In this document: positions 16,021 to 25,210 of the stretch, piece by piece
Numbering within the stretch: the first letter of the stretch is position 1
Layout of the letters: each line of letters starts with the position of its first letter
NCBI GenBank assembly: GCA_035308165.1
Contig: DATGHC010000006.1
Coordinates: 47,024 to 111,023, forward strand
Length of the DNA: 64,000 nucleotides
Direction: 5' to 3'
Source of the DNA: DASTCZ01 sp035308165
Lineage (GTDB): Bacteria; Acidobacteriota; Terriglobia; Acidiferrales; UBA7541
Position numbers and translations under genes: made by a program
Notes under the pieces: generated by a model
What the model was told of the DNA's origin: nothing
The model's database searches: none
The model's input: the letters and a program-made list of their open reading frames with translations, nothing else

Positions 16021-16776
16021 TCAGAAATCCGGTTTGCCGTCCTTCACCATTTTATCAAGCTTGAATTCAACCGTTTTCTTCCCTTTGTCAAAATCTCCTA
16101 TGGCCGGATATGCGATTTGAACCTTAAAGGACTTCGCGCCCGGGCCAATGACCGGTTGACCCGCCAGGAGCCTCGGGAATGTAAAGTCAAACTCGCGATT
16201 GGTCCCTGGGGTGAGCTCGAAATTATTCGGATTCACATGAACACCTTTATCTGTAATCAAAACCAAATCCTTGGGAATCCCTCCCGCTATGGCGCTTTGC
16301 CATGCTTTTGCCGCCACCAAAATAAGTTTATCGTCCTTGGACGTTAAAACTAAATGAAAAGCAAGTACGTCCGGGTCTGAAGCCTCTATCTTTTCGTCCA
16401 TCTTCTCATCGAAGGCCTTCTTTTGCGCTTCATCCATCTCTGAGTAGCGCTGCTTGAGTTGCTCTTGCCTCAGATATGCATGACGGATTGTTTCAGCAGA
16501 CAAAAGCTGGACAAAATATTGAATTTCCCCGACACCGTAGAGTGACGTGGTCACCGGCGAGGTCGTAGCACAGCGCCCGATGGACGAAAAGCCCTTGCCG
16601 CTATTCTCATTCTCCACCAGGGCTGTCTTTGCCCACGGCGAGTCCTGCAGCATCCTTTCGCATTCCGCTGCCGTCCATTCCTTCCAATCTTTCTTGATCC
16701 AGAAGTCGTCCGCGGCATACGCCACGGCCGCCAACCCCAAAATTGCCATAATACCCGCTGCGTAGAAGCGTTTCAT
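16021..16776 (-). CDS. Secreted protein of unknown function, paralog 1
   Basis: 251 residues from an ATG with AAGGAGG seven bases upstream. A signal peptide ends near AYAADD, followed by WIKKDWKEWTAAECERML and DSPWA. The middle is helical with an EAQKKAFDEKM segment and the C-terminus is beta-rich (QPVIGPGAKSFKVQIAYP). It shares this whole plan with the next gene at 17066-17824, so the two are tandem duplicates. I do not recognise a named family. Each copy has its own SD and a gap of about 290 bp between them. Predicted periplasmic or outer-membrane-associated. Confidence 0.7.
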   Translation of the reverse strand: MKRFYAAGIMAILGLAAVAYAADDFWIKKDWKEWTAAECERMLQDSPWAKTALVENENSGKGFSSIGRCATTSPVTTSLYGVGEIQYFVQLLSAETIRHAYLRQEQLKQRYSEMDEAQKKAFDEKMDEKIEASDPDVLAFHLVLTSKDDKLILVAAKAWQSAIAGGIPKDLVLITDKGVHVNPNNFELTPGTNREFDFTFPRLLAGQPVIGPGAKSFKVQIAYPAIGDFDKGKKTVEFKLDKMVKDGKPDF

Positions 16777-17065
16777 ACTTGCCTCCTTCCTTCTTTTCTG
16801 AAATGAACATGAGCCCCAGCCATCTTCACTTTTTTCCAGACCTGAAAACGAAATAGACAAATATCGAACCGTGCCTGATCAAATCATTCTGCCAATCTGT
16901 ATGTTGGGATCGCAATTGAACGGAAAAGCGTTGATGAATTGTCAGCTTGCTGGTCAGGAAAGGGAACTTCCCCCGACATCGGCAATTCAATTTCAATGTG
17001 GACGGAACTTGCCCTCCGCGAGCACGGGCTCCTCTCGCTCATTGCGAAGCTCCATTCCTGATCTG

Positions 17066-17824
17066 CTAGTAGACCAGCTTGCCGTCAAGCATCATCTTAT
17101 CGAGCCTAAATTCGAAGGTCTTCTTATCCGCCCCAAAGTCGCCCATAGGTGGATTTACGAATTGAACCTTTATCGATTTCGCGCCCGGCCCGAAAATTGG
17201 TTCGCCATTCAGCGTCCGAGGGAAAACAATGTCGAATTCATTTTCCACTCCTTCCGTGAATGAAAACGATGAGGGGGCCACGTGTACATTCTTATCGGTT
17301 ATCAAATAAAAATCCTTGGGGACTTTTCCGGGTTCCATTCTTTTCCAGGTGTCAACAACCATCTCCGAAAGAAATTGAATGTTGGCTCTATAAGTGACGT
17401 GCAGGGCAATGACGTCCGGTGGAGGGGTCTTGACGAGATCTTCAATCTTGGCGTCGAATGCCTTCTTCTGGTCTTCGTTCATACCTGCGTAATTCTGTTT
17501 GAATTGCTGTTGCCGCATGTAGGCATGGCGAATGGGCTCGGCGCTAAGGAACTGGAAGAAATAATTGATCTCACCCACGCCGGAGTTCGACGCCTGTGAC
17601 ATCGCGCCGCCGCCCGCATCCTTCGTGACCGAAGGTAGGTGCCCGGCGTTATTTTCATGCTCCACCAGTACTCTTTTCGCCCAGGGCGAATCCTCCAACA
17701 TCTTCTTGCAATCCGCCTCCGTCCATTCCTTCCAATCTTTTTTCACCCACCAGTCGTCCGCCGCATAGGCCACAACCGCCAAGCCGAAAAACGCAAGCAT
17801 GCCAGCCGCAAAGAGACGCTTCAT
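17066..17824 (-). CDS. Secreted protein of unknown function, paralog 2
   Basis: 252 residues from the ATG at 17824, preceded by GGGAGGGG; in-frame sequence upstream is not protein-like. Signal peptide MKRLFAAGMLAFFGLAVVAYA, then WWVKKDWKEWTEADCKKML and DSPWAKR, parallel to paralog 1 over the full length, including EDQKKAFDAKI and PIFGPGAKSIKVQFVNPP near the end. Differences cluster in the middle. The function is unknown; the conserved W/K/E-rich N-terminal motif and the GPGAKS strand would be the place to look for a binding site. Confidence 0.7.
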   Translation of the reverse strand: MKRLFAAGMLAFFGLAVVAYAADDWWVKKDWKEWTEADCKKMLEDSPWAKRVLVEHENNAGHLPSVTKDAGGGAMSQASNSGVGEINYFFQFLSAEPIRHAYMRQQQFKQNYAGMNEDQKKAFDAKIEDLVKTPPPDVIALHVTYRANIQFLSEMVVDTWKRMEPGKVPKDFYLITDKNVHVAPSSFSFTEGVENEFDIVFPRTLNGEPIFGPGAKSIKVQFVNPPMGDFGADKKTFEFRLDKMMLDGKLVY

Positions 17825-18122
17825 CTGCCCCTCCCATTCAAAAATTGCACCCATAATCCCTGCACCATACGCCTCCATCATTTCCCGGTCAATAGCTGAA
17901 ATGGAAAACTGCTCCACATTAACCCATGGCGGAAGCGAAAGTTTCATACGCCACGGAATCCTTCGGCACTCGGTCGAATGCGTAATTTCGGCTTGGTTGA
18001 CTGCGAGGGAAGTAAACGGGTTCCTACCGGGAGCGTACTTCAGGTGCTCCCGACAGGGTGGGAAACAAAAAGCTAGGAGCGCGGATACATCTCGACTGAG
18101 ACCATCCGACGGCACATCTATA

Positions 18123-19286
18123 TCAATGCTTTACTTTTGGCGCCGTGACCTTTTTGTCCAGACCAAGTCCCATGGCCTTTAGCTCTTCTATTCCCTGGCG
18201 CGCAGACTCCGCATAGGGCCCATTCGGGTCCACCTCGATGCATTTCTGATACGCTTCGATTGTTCCGGGAAGCAGAGTGAAAATAACCTTGTCTCCTTCT
18301 TGCTTAAAAGTCATGTTGGCCGCCAGCGCCGCGCCCAGCAGGAACCAGGTCTGCGCGTTCTTCGGATCTAGTTGTGCGGATTTCTGCAGTATGTCCGCCG
18401 CGGGTGACCCTTGCAGTTTCCCCGCGCTATAGAGCACCACTCCAAAATTTCGGTACGCCAAGGCCGCTTGGGCCGGGTCCACTTCGGCGCTCTTTTCGTA
18501 TGCCGCCTTGGCCTCGTCAATCTTCCCGGCCTTCGCCAAGGCGTTCCCCATATTGTTGTAGGCTGCTGCATCCGGTCTTAATGTGATGGCCTGTTTATAG
18601 GCATCCGCTGCTTCATCGTACCTTCCTGCTGTGTCGAGCGCTGCGCCCATCTGAGTGAAAATCGCGGCTCGGTTCTTGGTGTCCCCGGGATCCGCGGCGG
18701 CCGCGGCCTGTTGAAATTCTGTGACGGCTTGCGCTGCAACCGGGTCAAGCTTCGCCTGCAAATCCGCCCGCTGGTCGCTGGGGGCCTTGATGAGCTGCGC
18801 GCGCAGCGCCTGCGCCTGACCCAGCGCCGCGTTTCCAGCCTCGAAATGAGTCTTCAACTTTCCAAATCTCTCTTCTTCTTCATGTTCCTTCTTCAGTCTC
18901 GCCACGTACTCCGCGACCTTTGGATCGCTCATGTTCAAACTGGCGGCGGTCTCCTGGTTTGCCGCCACCCGCGCTGTAATCTTGAAGAGTTCCTTATCAC
19001 CGCTCTTGTAGGTGAGGGTGTAAGTTCCCGCCGGCACTGATTTTGAGAATTTCCCATCCTTGTCGGCTGTCACCGTAAACTCCTGGCTTCCGCTCTGCGG
19101 TGTCATGACCACAATTAGACCGGCCATCGGGACTCCTTGCTCGTCCTTAATGACTCCCCGAATCAGCCCCACACCACCTTGTGCACCCTGCGCAGAAGTC
19201 CGGCCTTCCACCCAGCTCGGGGCCAGCCCTGCTAATACAGCAATTGCCAGAATCAACGCGCCCATCCGAATCAATGCCTTTTTCAC
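18123..19286 (-). CDS. Secreted TPR protein with carboxypeptidase-regulatory-like domain
   Basis: 387 residues. Signal peptide to about residue 30, then a small beta-sandwich (about 42-110: IRGVIKDEQGVPMAG, GSQEFTVTADKDGKF, PAGTYTLTYKSGDKEL) of the carboxypeptidase-regulatory-like type, a helical linker rich in Ala/Gln, and TPR units from about 200 (GRYDEAADAYKQAITLRPD, GKIDEAKAAYEKSAEVDP). Such proteins are common in Acidobacteriota envelopes. Transcribed the same way as the two paralogs downstream but about 300 bp before them; an operon is uncertain. Confidence 0.8.
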   Translation of the reverse strand: MKKALIRMGALILAIAVLAGLAPSWVEGRTSAQGAQGGVGLIRGVIKDEQGVPMAGLIVVMTPQSGSQEFTVTADKDGKFSKSVPAGTYTLTYKSGDKELFKITARVAANQETAASLNMSDPKVAEYVARLKKEHEEEERFGKLKTHFEAGNAALGQAQALRAQLIKAPSDQRADLQAKLDPVAAQAVTEFQQAAAAADPGDTKNRAAIFTQMGAALDTAGRYDEAADAYKQAITLRPDAAAYNNMGNALAKAGKIDEAKAAYEKSAEVDPAQAALAYRNFGVVLYSAGKLQGSPAADILQKSAQLDPKNAQTWFLLGAALAANMTFKQEGDKVIFTLLPGTIEAYQKCIEVDPNGPYAESARQGIEELKAMGLGLDKKVTAPKVKH

Positions 19287-19513
19287 CGTCGTTCCTCCAA
19301 ATCAAAGTTCAAGTTCGGCCGCGGCCGAGCATTTAATCAATCTCAACAATCTTCGGTGTTGCCCACGAATTCTGTCCTTCGATGTCGCTCAAGTTTATCC
19401 CAATTTGCCCCATAAATTCGCAACCCATCTCGACAAGCCAAAGTTGGCTTTGGTGGGGCCGCGACTCCATGCGAGTTCTTCAACTCTCTTCCATCCATTC
19501 CCATTCTGCCTAC

Positions 19514-20236
19514 TCAGTTAGATGCCTTCAATCCCCGGCGCGTTCGATAGCGGACTGGATCCTGCATGCCCGCCTCCGAAAATGCCCGCAGCCGCAACAT
19601 GCAACTGTCGCACACGCCGCAGGCCTCTTCTTCCGCCTGATAACATGACCATGTCAACTCAAGCGGCGCGCCAAGTTCCAATCCGCGTTTGATAATCTCG
19701 CTTTTTCGCATCCCAATAACGGGAGTCTCGATGGTGATCCGCGTATTCGGTCGCGTGCCAACCTTTACCAGTTCCTGAAACACTCGGTAATATTCAGGGC
19801 GGCAATCCGGATATCCCGAGCTGTCCTCCGCAACTGCACCGATATAGACCGCGCTAGCTCCGATCGCCTCCGCCCAACTCACGGCCACCGCCAGAAAATG
19901 CGCATTGCGAAAAGGCACATACGTCACTGGAATTTCAAGAACCGCCTCTACTTCCCCAGCGGATCTTCTCTCCGGTACCGCGATTCGTTCATCCGTGAGC
20001 GCCGACCCGCCAATTTGCCGGAAATGATCCAGCTTCACCGCCAACCGATGGCTCACTCCAAAAAAATCTGCAATCGCCTCAAATGCGCGCTTCTCCTTTG
20101 CGGCCGTCCTTTGTCCATAGCTCACATGCGCCAATGCCAGTGCGTGCTTGGTGCGTGCAATCGCCGCCGTCACGCAGGAGTCCATCCCCCCGCTGACCAA
20201 CACCACGGCCTTATCTTTTCCCTTTTCGTCGTTCAT
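19514..20236 (-). CDS. queC: 7-cyano-7-deazaguanine synthase
   Basis: 240 residues. N-terminal PP-loop VSGGMDSCVT (ATP pyrophosphatase), GYPDCRPEYY in the middle and a four-cysteine zinc site near the end (SCYQAEEEACGVCDSCMLR). QueC converts 7-carboxy-7-deazaguanine to preQ0 with ATP and ammonia, on the way to queuosine in tRNA. Full length for the family. No other queuosine genes are in the window, so it seems to stand alone. No preQ1 riboswitch was recognisable in the 286 bp upstream. Confidence 0.95.
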   Translation of the reverse strand: MNDEKGKDKAVVLVSGGMDSCVTAAIARTKHALALAHVSYGQRTAAKEKRAFEAIADFFGVSHRLAVKLDHFRQIGGSALTDERIAVPERRSAGEVEAVLEIPVTYVPFRNAHFLAVAVSWAEAIGASAVYIGAVAEDSSGYPDCRPEYYRVFQELVKVGTRPNTRITIETPVIGMRKSEIIKRGLELGAPLELTWSCYQAEEEACGVCDSCMLRLRAFSEAGMQDPVRYRTRRGLKASN

Positions 20237-20420
20237 CTCTCTCCAAGCGCGCCGAGATTATAATCCCCATTCGCATATCCACGAAACACTAGTGCATTTC
20301 TCTCCTGGCGAACCAAATCCGAACTTGGTTCATTCTGCTTTCGATTTCCATGGCCTGTGCACGCATTCTAAAGCACTAAGAATCAGTAGTTTGATCACCT
20401 TCGGATTCATCTGTCTTCCA

Positions 20421-20515
20421 TATTGAAATCAACAAATAAGTTGAAATTACTTAATTTAATTAATTATTGTATTGTTTTTAATGACTTTTGCATGCTAATC
20501 TATTATCGAATCGAG
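20421..20515 (+). promoter_or_regulatory. A+T-rich upstream region of DUF2089 gene
   Basis: About 95 bp that are strikingly A+T-rich (TTAATTTAATTAATTATTG) within a GC-rich window, ending at the SD GAGG of the DUF2089 gene. Probably holds its promoter, perhaps an UP element; several -10-like hexamers (TAATCT, TATTAT) overlap, so no single start is chosen. Confidence 0.4.
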
Positions 20516-20522
20516 GTTCATT

Positions 20523-20873
20523 ATGGACATCTCCAAAGCCGCCTGCCCGGATTGCTCTGAACCTCTCAAAGTCTCCCGGATGGCCTGTCCTTCCTGCGGC
20601 ATGGCCATGGAAGGGGAATTTGAGATTTCTTCATTGGGGAAATTGAACACCGACGACCAGGCGTTTGTGATCGCGTTCATCCGCCACCACGGCTCGCTGA
20701 AGAAAATGGAAAGCCTGTTCGACATCAGCTACCCCACGGTGAAAAACCGACTGAACGCCATCTCCGCCCGATTGGATAAGGACATTGTGGCGCCATCCCC
20801 GAACCTTTATGTTCTCGAACAACTTTCACGCGGCGAATTATCCGTTGAAGAAGCTCTGGAAAAACTTGGTTGA
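20523..20873 (+). CDS. DUF2089 family protein (zinc ribbon plus helix-turn-helix)
   Basis: 116 residues. N-terminal zinc ribbon CPDC...CPSC (about 9-27), then a helix-turn-helix segment: LNTDDQAFVIAFIRHHGSL followed by the recognition-helix region ISYPTVKNRLNAI. This matches the DUF2089 family, probable small transcription regulators. It ends VEEALEKLG. The SHOCT-like gene follows after 21 bp and the two likely form an operon, with the same acidic C-terminal motif type in both. Confidence 0.85.
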   Translation: MDISKAACPDCSEPLKVSRMACPSCGMAMEGEFEISSLGKLNTDDQAFVIAFIRHHGSLKKMESLFDISYPTVKNRLNAISARLDKDIVAPSPNLYVLEQLSRGELSVEEALEKLG

Positions 20874-20894
20874 ACTTTGAAAGGAGAAAAACTC

Positions 20895-21308
20895 ATGTCC
20901 GTCGAAAGAAAAAAAGTCCTGGAAATGTTGGCCGACAAGAAAATCACTGCTGAAGAAGCCGACCGATTGCTCGAAAAGCTGGAGGGTTCAACCGCTTCCG
21001 ATTCGAGCGAAAAGCCCGCCGCCAATTCTGGCGCAACCGATCCCAAGAAACCGAAGCACATGCGCATCCTGGTTGAGCGCCCCGGACGCGAGGACGTCAA
21101 CATTCGCATCCCCATGGCGTTCACGCGTACGGGAGCGCGATTGATGGCCGTCCTCCCTCCTCAAATCCTTTCAAAACTCGCTGAAAACGGTGTGGACATG
21201 GCCGTGCTTTCTTCCTTCAACGCCGAACAACTCTCTGGCGCGATGGACAATTTTCAAATGGACATCGAAAAGGGAAATGGAACGAAAGTCAAAGTATCCT
21301 GCGAATGA
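20895..21308 (+). CDS. SHOCT-like domain protein
   Basis: 137 residues from the ATG at 20895 with AAAGGAGAA upstream; an ATG at 20877 precedes that SD and is unlikely. The N-terminal helical hairpin (VLEMLADKKITAEEADRLLEKLEG) is the short SHOCT-like motif seen at the N-terminus of YvlB/LiaX-like proteins. The rest is a small alpha/beta region with no known domain. Co-transcribed with the DUF2089 regulator, it may be its partner or target. Confidence 0.7.
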   Translation: MSVERKKVLEMLADKKITAEEADRLLEKLEGSTASDSSEKPAANSGATDPKKPKHMRILVERPGREDVNIRIPMAFTRTGARLMAVLPPQILSKLAENGVDMAVLSSFNAEQLSGAMDNFQMDIEKGNGTKVKVSCE

Positions 21309-21325
21309 ATAATATAGGACTCTGG

Positions 21326-21350
21326 GCGCGCGTCCGGCATGGAAGCGCGC
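21326..21350. terminator. Hairpin between convergent genes
   Basis: Stem of ten pairs with one mismatch (GCGCGCGTCC against GGAAGCGCGC), loop GGCAT, in the 46-bp gap between the SHOCT-like gene and the convergent permease gene. It could serve both strands; no long T tract. Confidence 0.5.
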
Positions 21351-21354
21351 GTCT

Positions 21355-23799
21355 CTACTCGTATCTCAGTGCCACCACAGGATCGGTCCCCATCGCGCGA
21401 CGCGCCGGCATATAGCACGCCAGCAGGGCCACCGATGTAAGCAGCAGGGATACGCCGAAAAGTGTCACCGGGTCCGTAGCCGTCACGCCGAAGATCATCT
21501 GTTTCAACAGCCGCGTGAGCAAAAGCGAGGCAGTCAACCCGATCACCACTCCGACCATCGCCATCACCACGCCTTGACCGAGCACCAGCTTCAACACATC
21601 CCCCCGCTGCGCTCCCAGCGCCATTCGGATCCCGATCTCATGCGTTCGCTGCCCCACAATGTAGGAGATGACGCCGTAAATCCCAACGCTGGCCAGCACC
21701 AGCGCCAGTCCTGAAAACACTCCCAACAGGATCATCGTGAATCTACGCGCGGCCAGCGAATCTGCCACAATCTGGTCCATGGTGGTAACGTTATAAACCA
21801 CCTGTTCGCTGCTCATCGCCGCCATGGTGTGGCGGATAGGGTCTGCCAGCAAGCCCGGCGGTCCTTGAGTCCTCGCCACCAGCCCGATTCCATTCGCAAT
21901 CAGCGGCATGAACCGGTCGGCGATCTGCAGTATCGGGAAGTAGAGCTGCACCTGCACTCTCGAGCTTGCGTCCGAATCCAATCCCCAGTGCTTCACGTGC
22001 GCCGCGACTCCCACGATCTCTACCTGCGTGTCCAGAATTCCCAGGTTCAGCCTTTTTCCGATGGGATCCTCATTCGTAAAATATTTTCGCGCGAAAATCT
22101 CGTCAATCACCGCAACAGGTGGCGCATGCTCATTGTCCTGTTCAGTGAGAAACCGGCCGCGCAGCAGTGGAGTTCCCATGGCTTTCAAGTATTCCGGTTC
22201 CACAATGTAGAACACCGCAAACGGCATATCGTCCATGGACGCGGGCTTCGGTTGCCCCTGTATCCAAAACGGCAGCGAAGAGGAATCCCCGCTGAGCGGC
22301 AGCCCGCCTCCCTGCATGGACGCGTATTGCACGCCGCGAATCGCCTTCAGCGTGTCATGAATCGTACGTATCAATGCTCGCTGCGCCTGCGGATTCCCCG
22401 CCAACGCCGGCGGCATGGACATGTCGAACGAAATCAAATTGTGCGGGTTGATTCCTGGATTCACACTCCACAGCGCCGCCAGGCTTCTCACCATCAGTCC
22501 AGCTCCGGCCAGCAGCACCAACGCCAGCGCCATTTCAATCGCGACGAACACGCTCTGCGCCCGGTGCCGCGCTCCGCTCATTCCGCGCCCGCCTTCCTTC
22601 AGTGTCTCCTGCAAGCCCGCGCGCGACATTCGCAGCGCCGGCACCAAACCGAACAGCACTCCCACCAGCAACGAGATTCCCATCGTGAACAGAAGCACGT
22701 GCGAGTCAACACCCACCTGATTCGCCCGCGGCAGCACTTGCGGAAGCGTCTTTAAAATTGCCTCCGTTCCCCAGTATGCAGTCCCCAGTCCCACCAATCC
22801 GCCTGCCACCGCTAGCAAGACGCTCTCCGTCAGCAATTGCCGGATCAACCGCGCTCGGCTCGCGCCCATCGCGGCGCGAATCGCGAACTCTCGCGTACGT
22901 CCGGTGGCCCGCGCCAGCAGCAGATTCGCCACGTTGGCACAGGCAATCAACAAAACAAACCCCACTGCCCCCAGCAGCACAAACAAGAGCGGCGCGATAT
23001 CCCCCACCATATCCTGCTTCAATGAAACCAGTGCGATTCCAGAACCCTTGTTTGAATCCGGATACGTCGCTGCCAGGTTCTTCGCGACATGGTCCATATC
23101 CGCCTGCGCCTGCAGTTTTGTCACGCCCGGCTTGATCCGGCCAATCACGAACTCACCCATGTTGACGCGCCGGTCTCGAAAAGTGGGGTCCGCCCATTGC
23201 CCAAGTGGCGTGTACACATCTCGCCCTCGGCTGTACAACGCGAAGTCCGCCGGGATTACTCCGATCACTTGATACGATTTCCCGTTCAGTGTGACCGCTT
23301 TCCCAATGATGTCTGGCGCCAACCCGAACTTCCGCTTCCATAGCCCTTCACTGATCATTGCTACCGGCGCTGCTCCGATGCGGTCATCCTCCGGACGAAA
23401 TAATCTGCCCAGCACCGGTTGAATCCCAAGCGCCGGAAAAAAACCCGCCGAAATCATGTGTCCTCGGACGCGTTCGCCTTCGCCCGCTCCCGTAATCAGG
23501 ATGTCTTGATTCCGGAAAGCCCCCAGATTGGAGAAAGTTTGGTTGTCTTTCTCCCAGTCCAGAAAATTCAGGTAGGTCGCTCCGGTGGAATCGGTTGTGG
23601 ACGAGGTGGCATTCACGGCCATCAGCTTGTCCGGCTCAGGAAAAGGCAGCGGGTTCAGCAGGACTCCATTCACCACTGAAAACAGCGCGCTGTTCGCGCC
23701 TATCCCCAAGGCCAGCGTCAATATCGCAATCACCGTAAACCCCGGCGCTTTGGCCAGTGTGCGAATTCCAAATCGAATGTCTTGCAGGAAACCGTTCAT
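21355..23799 (-). CDS. MacB/FtsX-type ABC permease (acidobacterial ADOP-like)
   Basis: 814 residues from the ATG at 23799, preceded by TGGAGGA; the frame upstream adds 18 residues without merit. Two repeats of periplasmic MacB core domain plus FtsX membrane domain: first helix APGFTVIAILTLALGIGANSALFSVV, then GRTREFAIRAAMGASRARLIRQLL in the first FtsX unit, and GQRTHEIGIRMALGAQRGDVLKLVLGQG in the second. Such double-length permeases with no ATPase beside them are multiplied in Acidobacteriota genomes; they may be regulators or partners of distant ATPases. No ATPase gene is adjacent here. Confidence 0.9.
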   Translation of the reverse strand: MNGFLQDIRFGIRTLAKAPGFTVIAILTLALGIGANSALFSVVNGVLLNPLPFPEPDKLMAVNATSSTTDSTGATYLNFLDWEKDNQTFSNLGAFRNQDILITGAGEGERVRGHMISAGFFPALGIQPVLGRLFRPEDDRIGAAPVAMISEGLWKRKFGLAPDIIGKAVTLNGKSYQVIGVIPADFALYSRGRDVYTPLGQWADPTFRDRRVNMGEFVIGRIKPGVTKLQAQADMDHVAKNLAATYPDSNKGSGIALVSLKQDMVGDIAPLLFVLLGAVGFVLLIACANVANLLLARATGRTREFAIRAAMGASRARLIRQLLTESVLLAVAGGLVGLGTAYWGTEAILKTLPQVLPRANQVGVDSHVLLFTMGISLLVGVLFGLVPALRMSRAGLQETLKEGGRGMSGARHRAQSVFVAIEMALALVLLAGAGLMVRSLAALWSVNPGINPHNLISFDMSMPPALAGNPQAQRALIRTIHDTLKAIRGVQYASMQGGGLPLSGDSSSLPFWIQGQPKPASMDDMPFAVFYIVEPEYLKAMGTPLLRGRFLTEQDNEHAPPVAVIDEIFARKYFTNEDPIGKRLNLGILDTQVEIVGVAAHVKHWGLDSDASSRVQVQLYFPILQIADRFMPLIANGIGLVARTQGPPGLLADPIRHTMAAMSSEQVVYNVTTMDQIVADSLAARRFTMILLGVFSGLALVLASVGIYGVISYIVGQRTHEIGIRMALGAQRGDVLKLVLGQGVVMAMVGVVIGLTASLLLTRLLKQMIFGVTATDPVTLFGVSLLLTSVALLACYMPARRAMGTDPVVALRYE

Positions 23800-24009
23800 G
23801 AGTCCTCCAAATGGCGATACGCGATCCTCATCCCATTCCTGACCATCGCGCACACACTGCTGCAGTCATACTTCCATGTTAGTTGATACGCCCAAACCCA
23901 GGGTTTTGTTCCGGTCTCGGCCCGTCATTCCTTGACCCGTCTCAGGTATGTTCGTCTCCAGTGTTATTATCACCCTGCCTGAATGGGATCTTTCTGCTCC
24001 GGAGGCAAG

Positions 24010-24777
24010 ATGCCTAACTTTCTAAGCCTGAGTGGAAAAACCGCACTTGTCACGGGCGGCTCCTCCGGGATTGGCGCCGCGACCGCAACGGTTTTGGCAG
24101 ATCTCGGTGCCAGAGTTGCCCTTTCCTACCATTCCAATATCCAAGGCGCCGAACAAGTCCGCGCCGCAATAATCTCCTCCGGCGGGAAAGCCATCGCCGT
24201 CCACGCCGATTTCCGCCACGCCGCCGACATTCGCACCCTCGTTCATCGCACCATCGAGGAACTCGGCCCGATCGACATCCTGGTGAATAACGCCGGCTCT
24301 CTAGTCGAGCGCATGAAAGTTCTGGAAGTAAGTTCAGAAAAGTGGGATGAGATCCTGAACTTGAATCTCAAGAGCGCAGTGCTCTGCGCGCAAGCCGTCG
24401 CAGGCTCCATGATCGAGCGCAAGTCCGGCTCCATCATCAATGTCGGTTCCATTGCCGGACACACCGGCGGCGGCTTAGGTGCAGGGGCCTATTCCGCCGC
24501 CAAGTCCGGCCTCGTTGCCTACACAAAATCGTTGGCCAAGGAGCTCGCGCCTCAGGGGATCCGCGTGAACGCGATTTCTCCCGGTGTAATTGACACGCCA
24601 TTCCACCAGGTATTTTCCACTCCGGAAATGATCCGCAATTTCGTGGCGGGAATACCGCTGGGCCGCATTGGCAGGCCCGAGGAATGCGCGAAGGTGATCG
24701 CCTTCTTGGCCTCGGACGCCGCCAGCTACATCGTAGGCGAGACAATCGAAGTAAACGGTGGCCAGCTAATGCTCTAA
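24010..24777 (+). CDS. SDR family oxidoreductase
   Basis: 255 residues from the ATG at 24010, with CGGAGG upstream. Classical short-chain dehydrogenase: TGGSSGIGAA cofactor motif (about 15-24), NNAG near 91-94, catalytic Ser in NVGSIAG, Y-x3-K in YSAAKSG, and the PGVIDTPF loop. Ends with a G-rich tail (ETIEVNGGQLML) typical of 3-oxoacyl-ACP reductase or glucose dehydrogenase-like members. It stands alone; substrate unknown. Confidence 0.9.
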   Translation: MPNFLSLSGKTALVTGGSSGIGAATATVLADLGARVALSYHSNIQGAEQVRAAIISSGGKAIAVHADFRHAADIRTLVHRTIEELGPIDILVNNAGSLVERMKVLEVSSEKWDEILNLNLKSAVLCAQAVAGSMIERKSGSIINVGSIAGHTGGGLGAGAYSAAKSGLVAYTKSLAKELAPQGIRVNAISPGVIDTPFHQVFSTPEMIRNFVAGIPLGRIGRPEECAKVIAFLASDAASYIVGETIEVNGGQLML

Positions 24778-24894
24778 TTCCAATCGCTTCGGTTCAATTC
24801 CTCTAGATTTTCTCCGTGCAATCTCTGCGTTCTCTGTGTCTCTGCGGTAAAGGCTTCGTCATGCCTTTTATTTGCGCTTACCTCGCTCACCCCA

Positions 24895-25158
24895 TCAGGA
24901 AAAATCTATCTCCACTTCATCCACATAGCACCAGCCCCAATCCTCCCCGGGCTCCAGCGATTTCACGATCGGGTGCTTCACCGCATGAAAATGCTTCGTC
25001 GCATGTTTGTTCTTCGACGAATCACAGCACCCCACGTGCCCGCACTCCATGCACAGCCGCAGGTGCACCCACGTGTCCCCCATTTTGAGGCACTCCTCGC
25101 ACCCCTTTGTATGCGGCTTCACATTCTTGATTTGATCCAAATGCGTGCATTGACTCAT
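24895..25158 (-). CDS. UBP-type zinc finger protein
   Basis: 87 residues from the ATG at 25158 with GGAGG nine bases upstream. Zinc ligands of the UBP (ZnF_UBP) fold: C-x-H early (QCTH), CEECL, CMECGHVGCCDSS, then HATKHFHAVKHP and a WCYVDE close. Bacterial members of this family often sit next to the redox gene seen downstream; the role is unknown, possibly binding of C-terminal peptides. It lies about 50 bp upstream of nothing on its own strand but directly follows the flavoprotein gene (stop 25211), so the two are probably one operon. Confidence 0.82.
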   Translation of the reverse strand: MSQCTHLDQIKNVKPHTKGCEECLKMGDTWVHLRLCMECGHVGCCDSSKNKHATKHFHAVKHPIVKSLEPGEDWGWCYVDEVEIDFS

Positions 25159-25210
25159 TTGCCCGCGCCTCCAATCTTCCAAATGACTCTTCTTCCCAAC
25201 TCCAACTCAT

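Noticed and set aside
20237..20522. preQ1 riboswitch upstream of queC
   Set aside because: The region lacks a short stem with A-rich tail of that class; it looks like a promoter-rich A+T stretch for the divergent DUF2089 gene.
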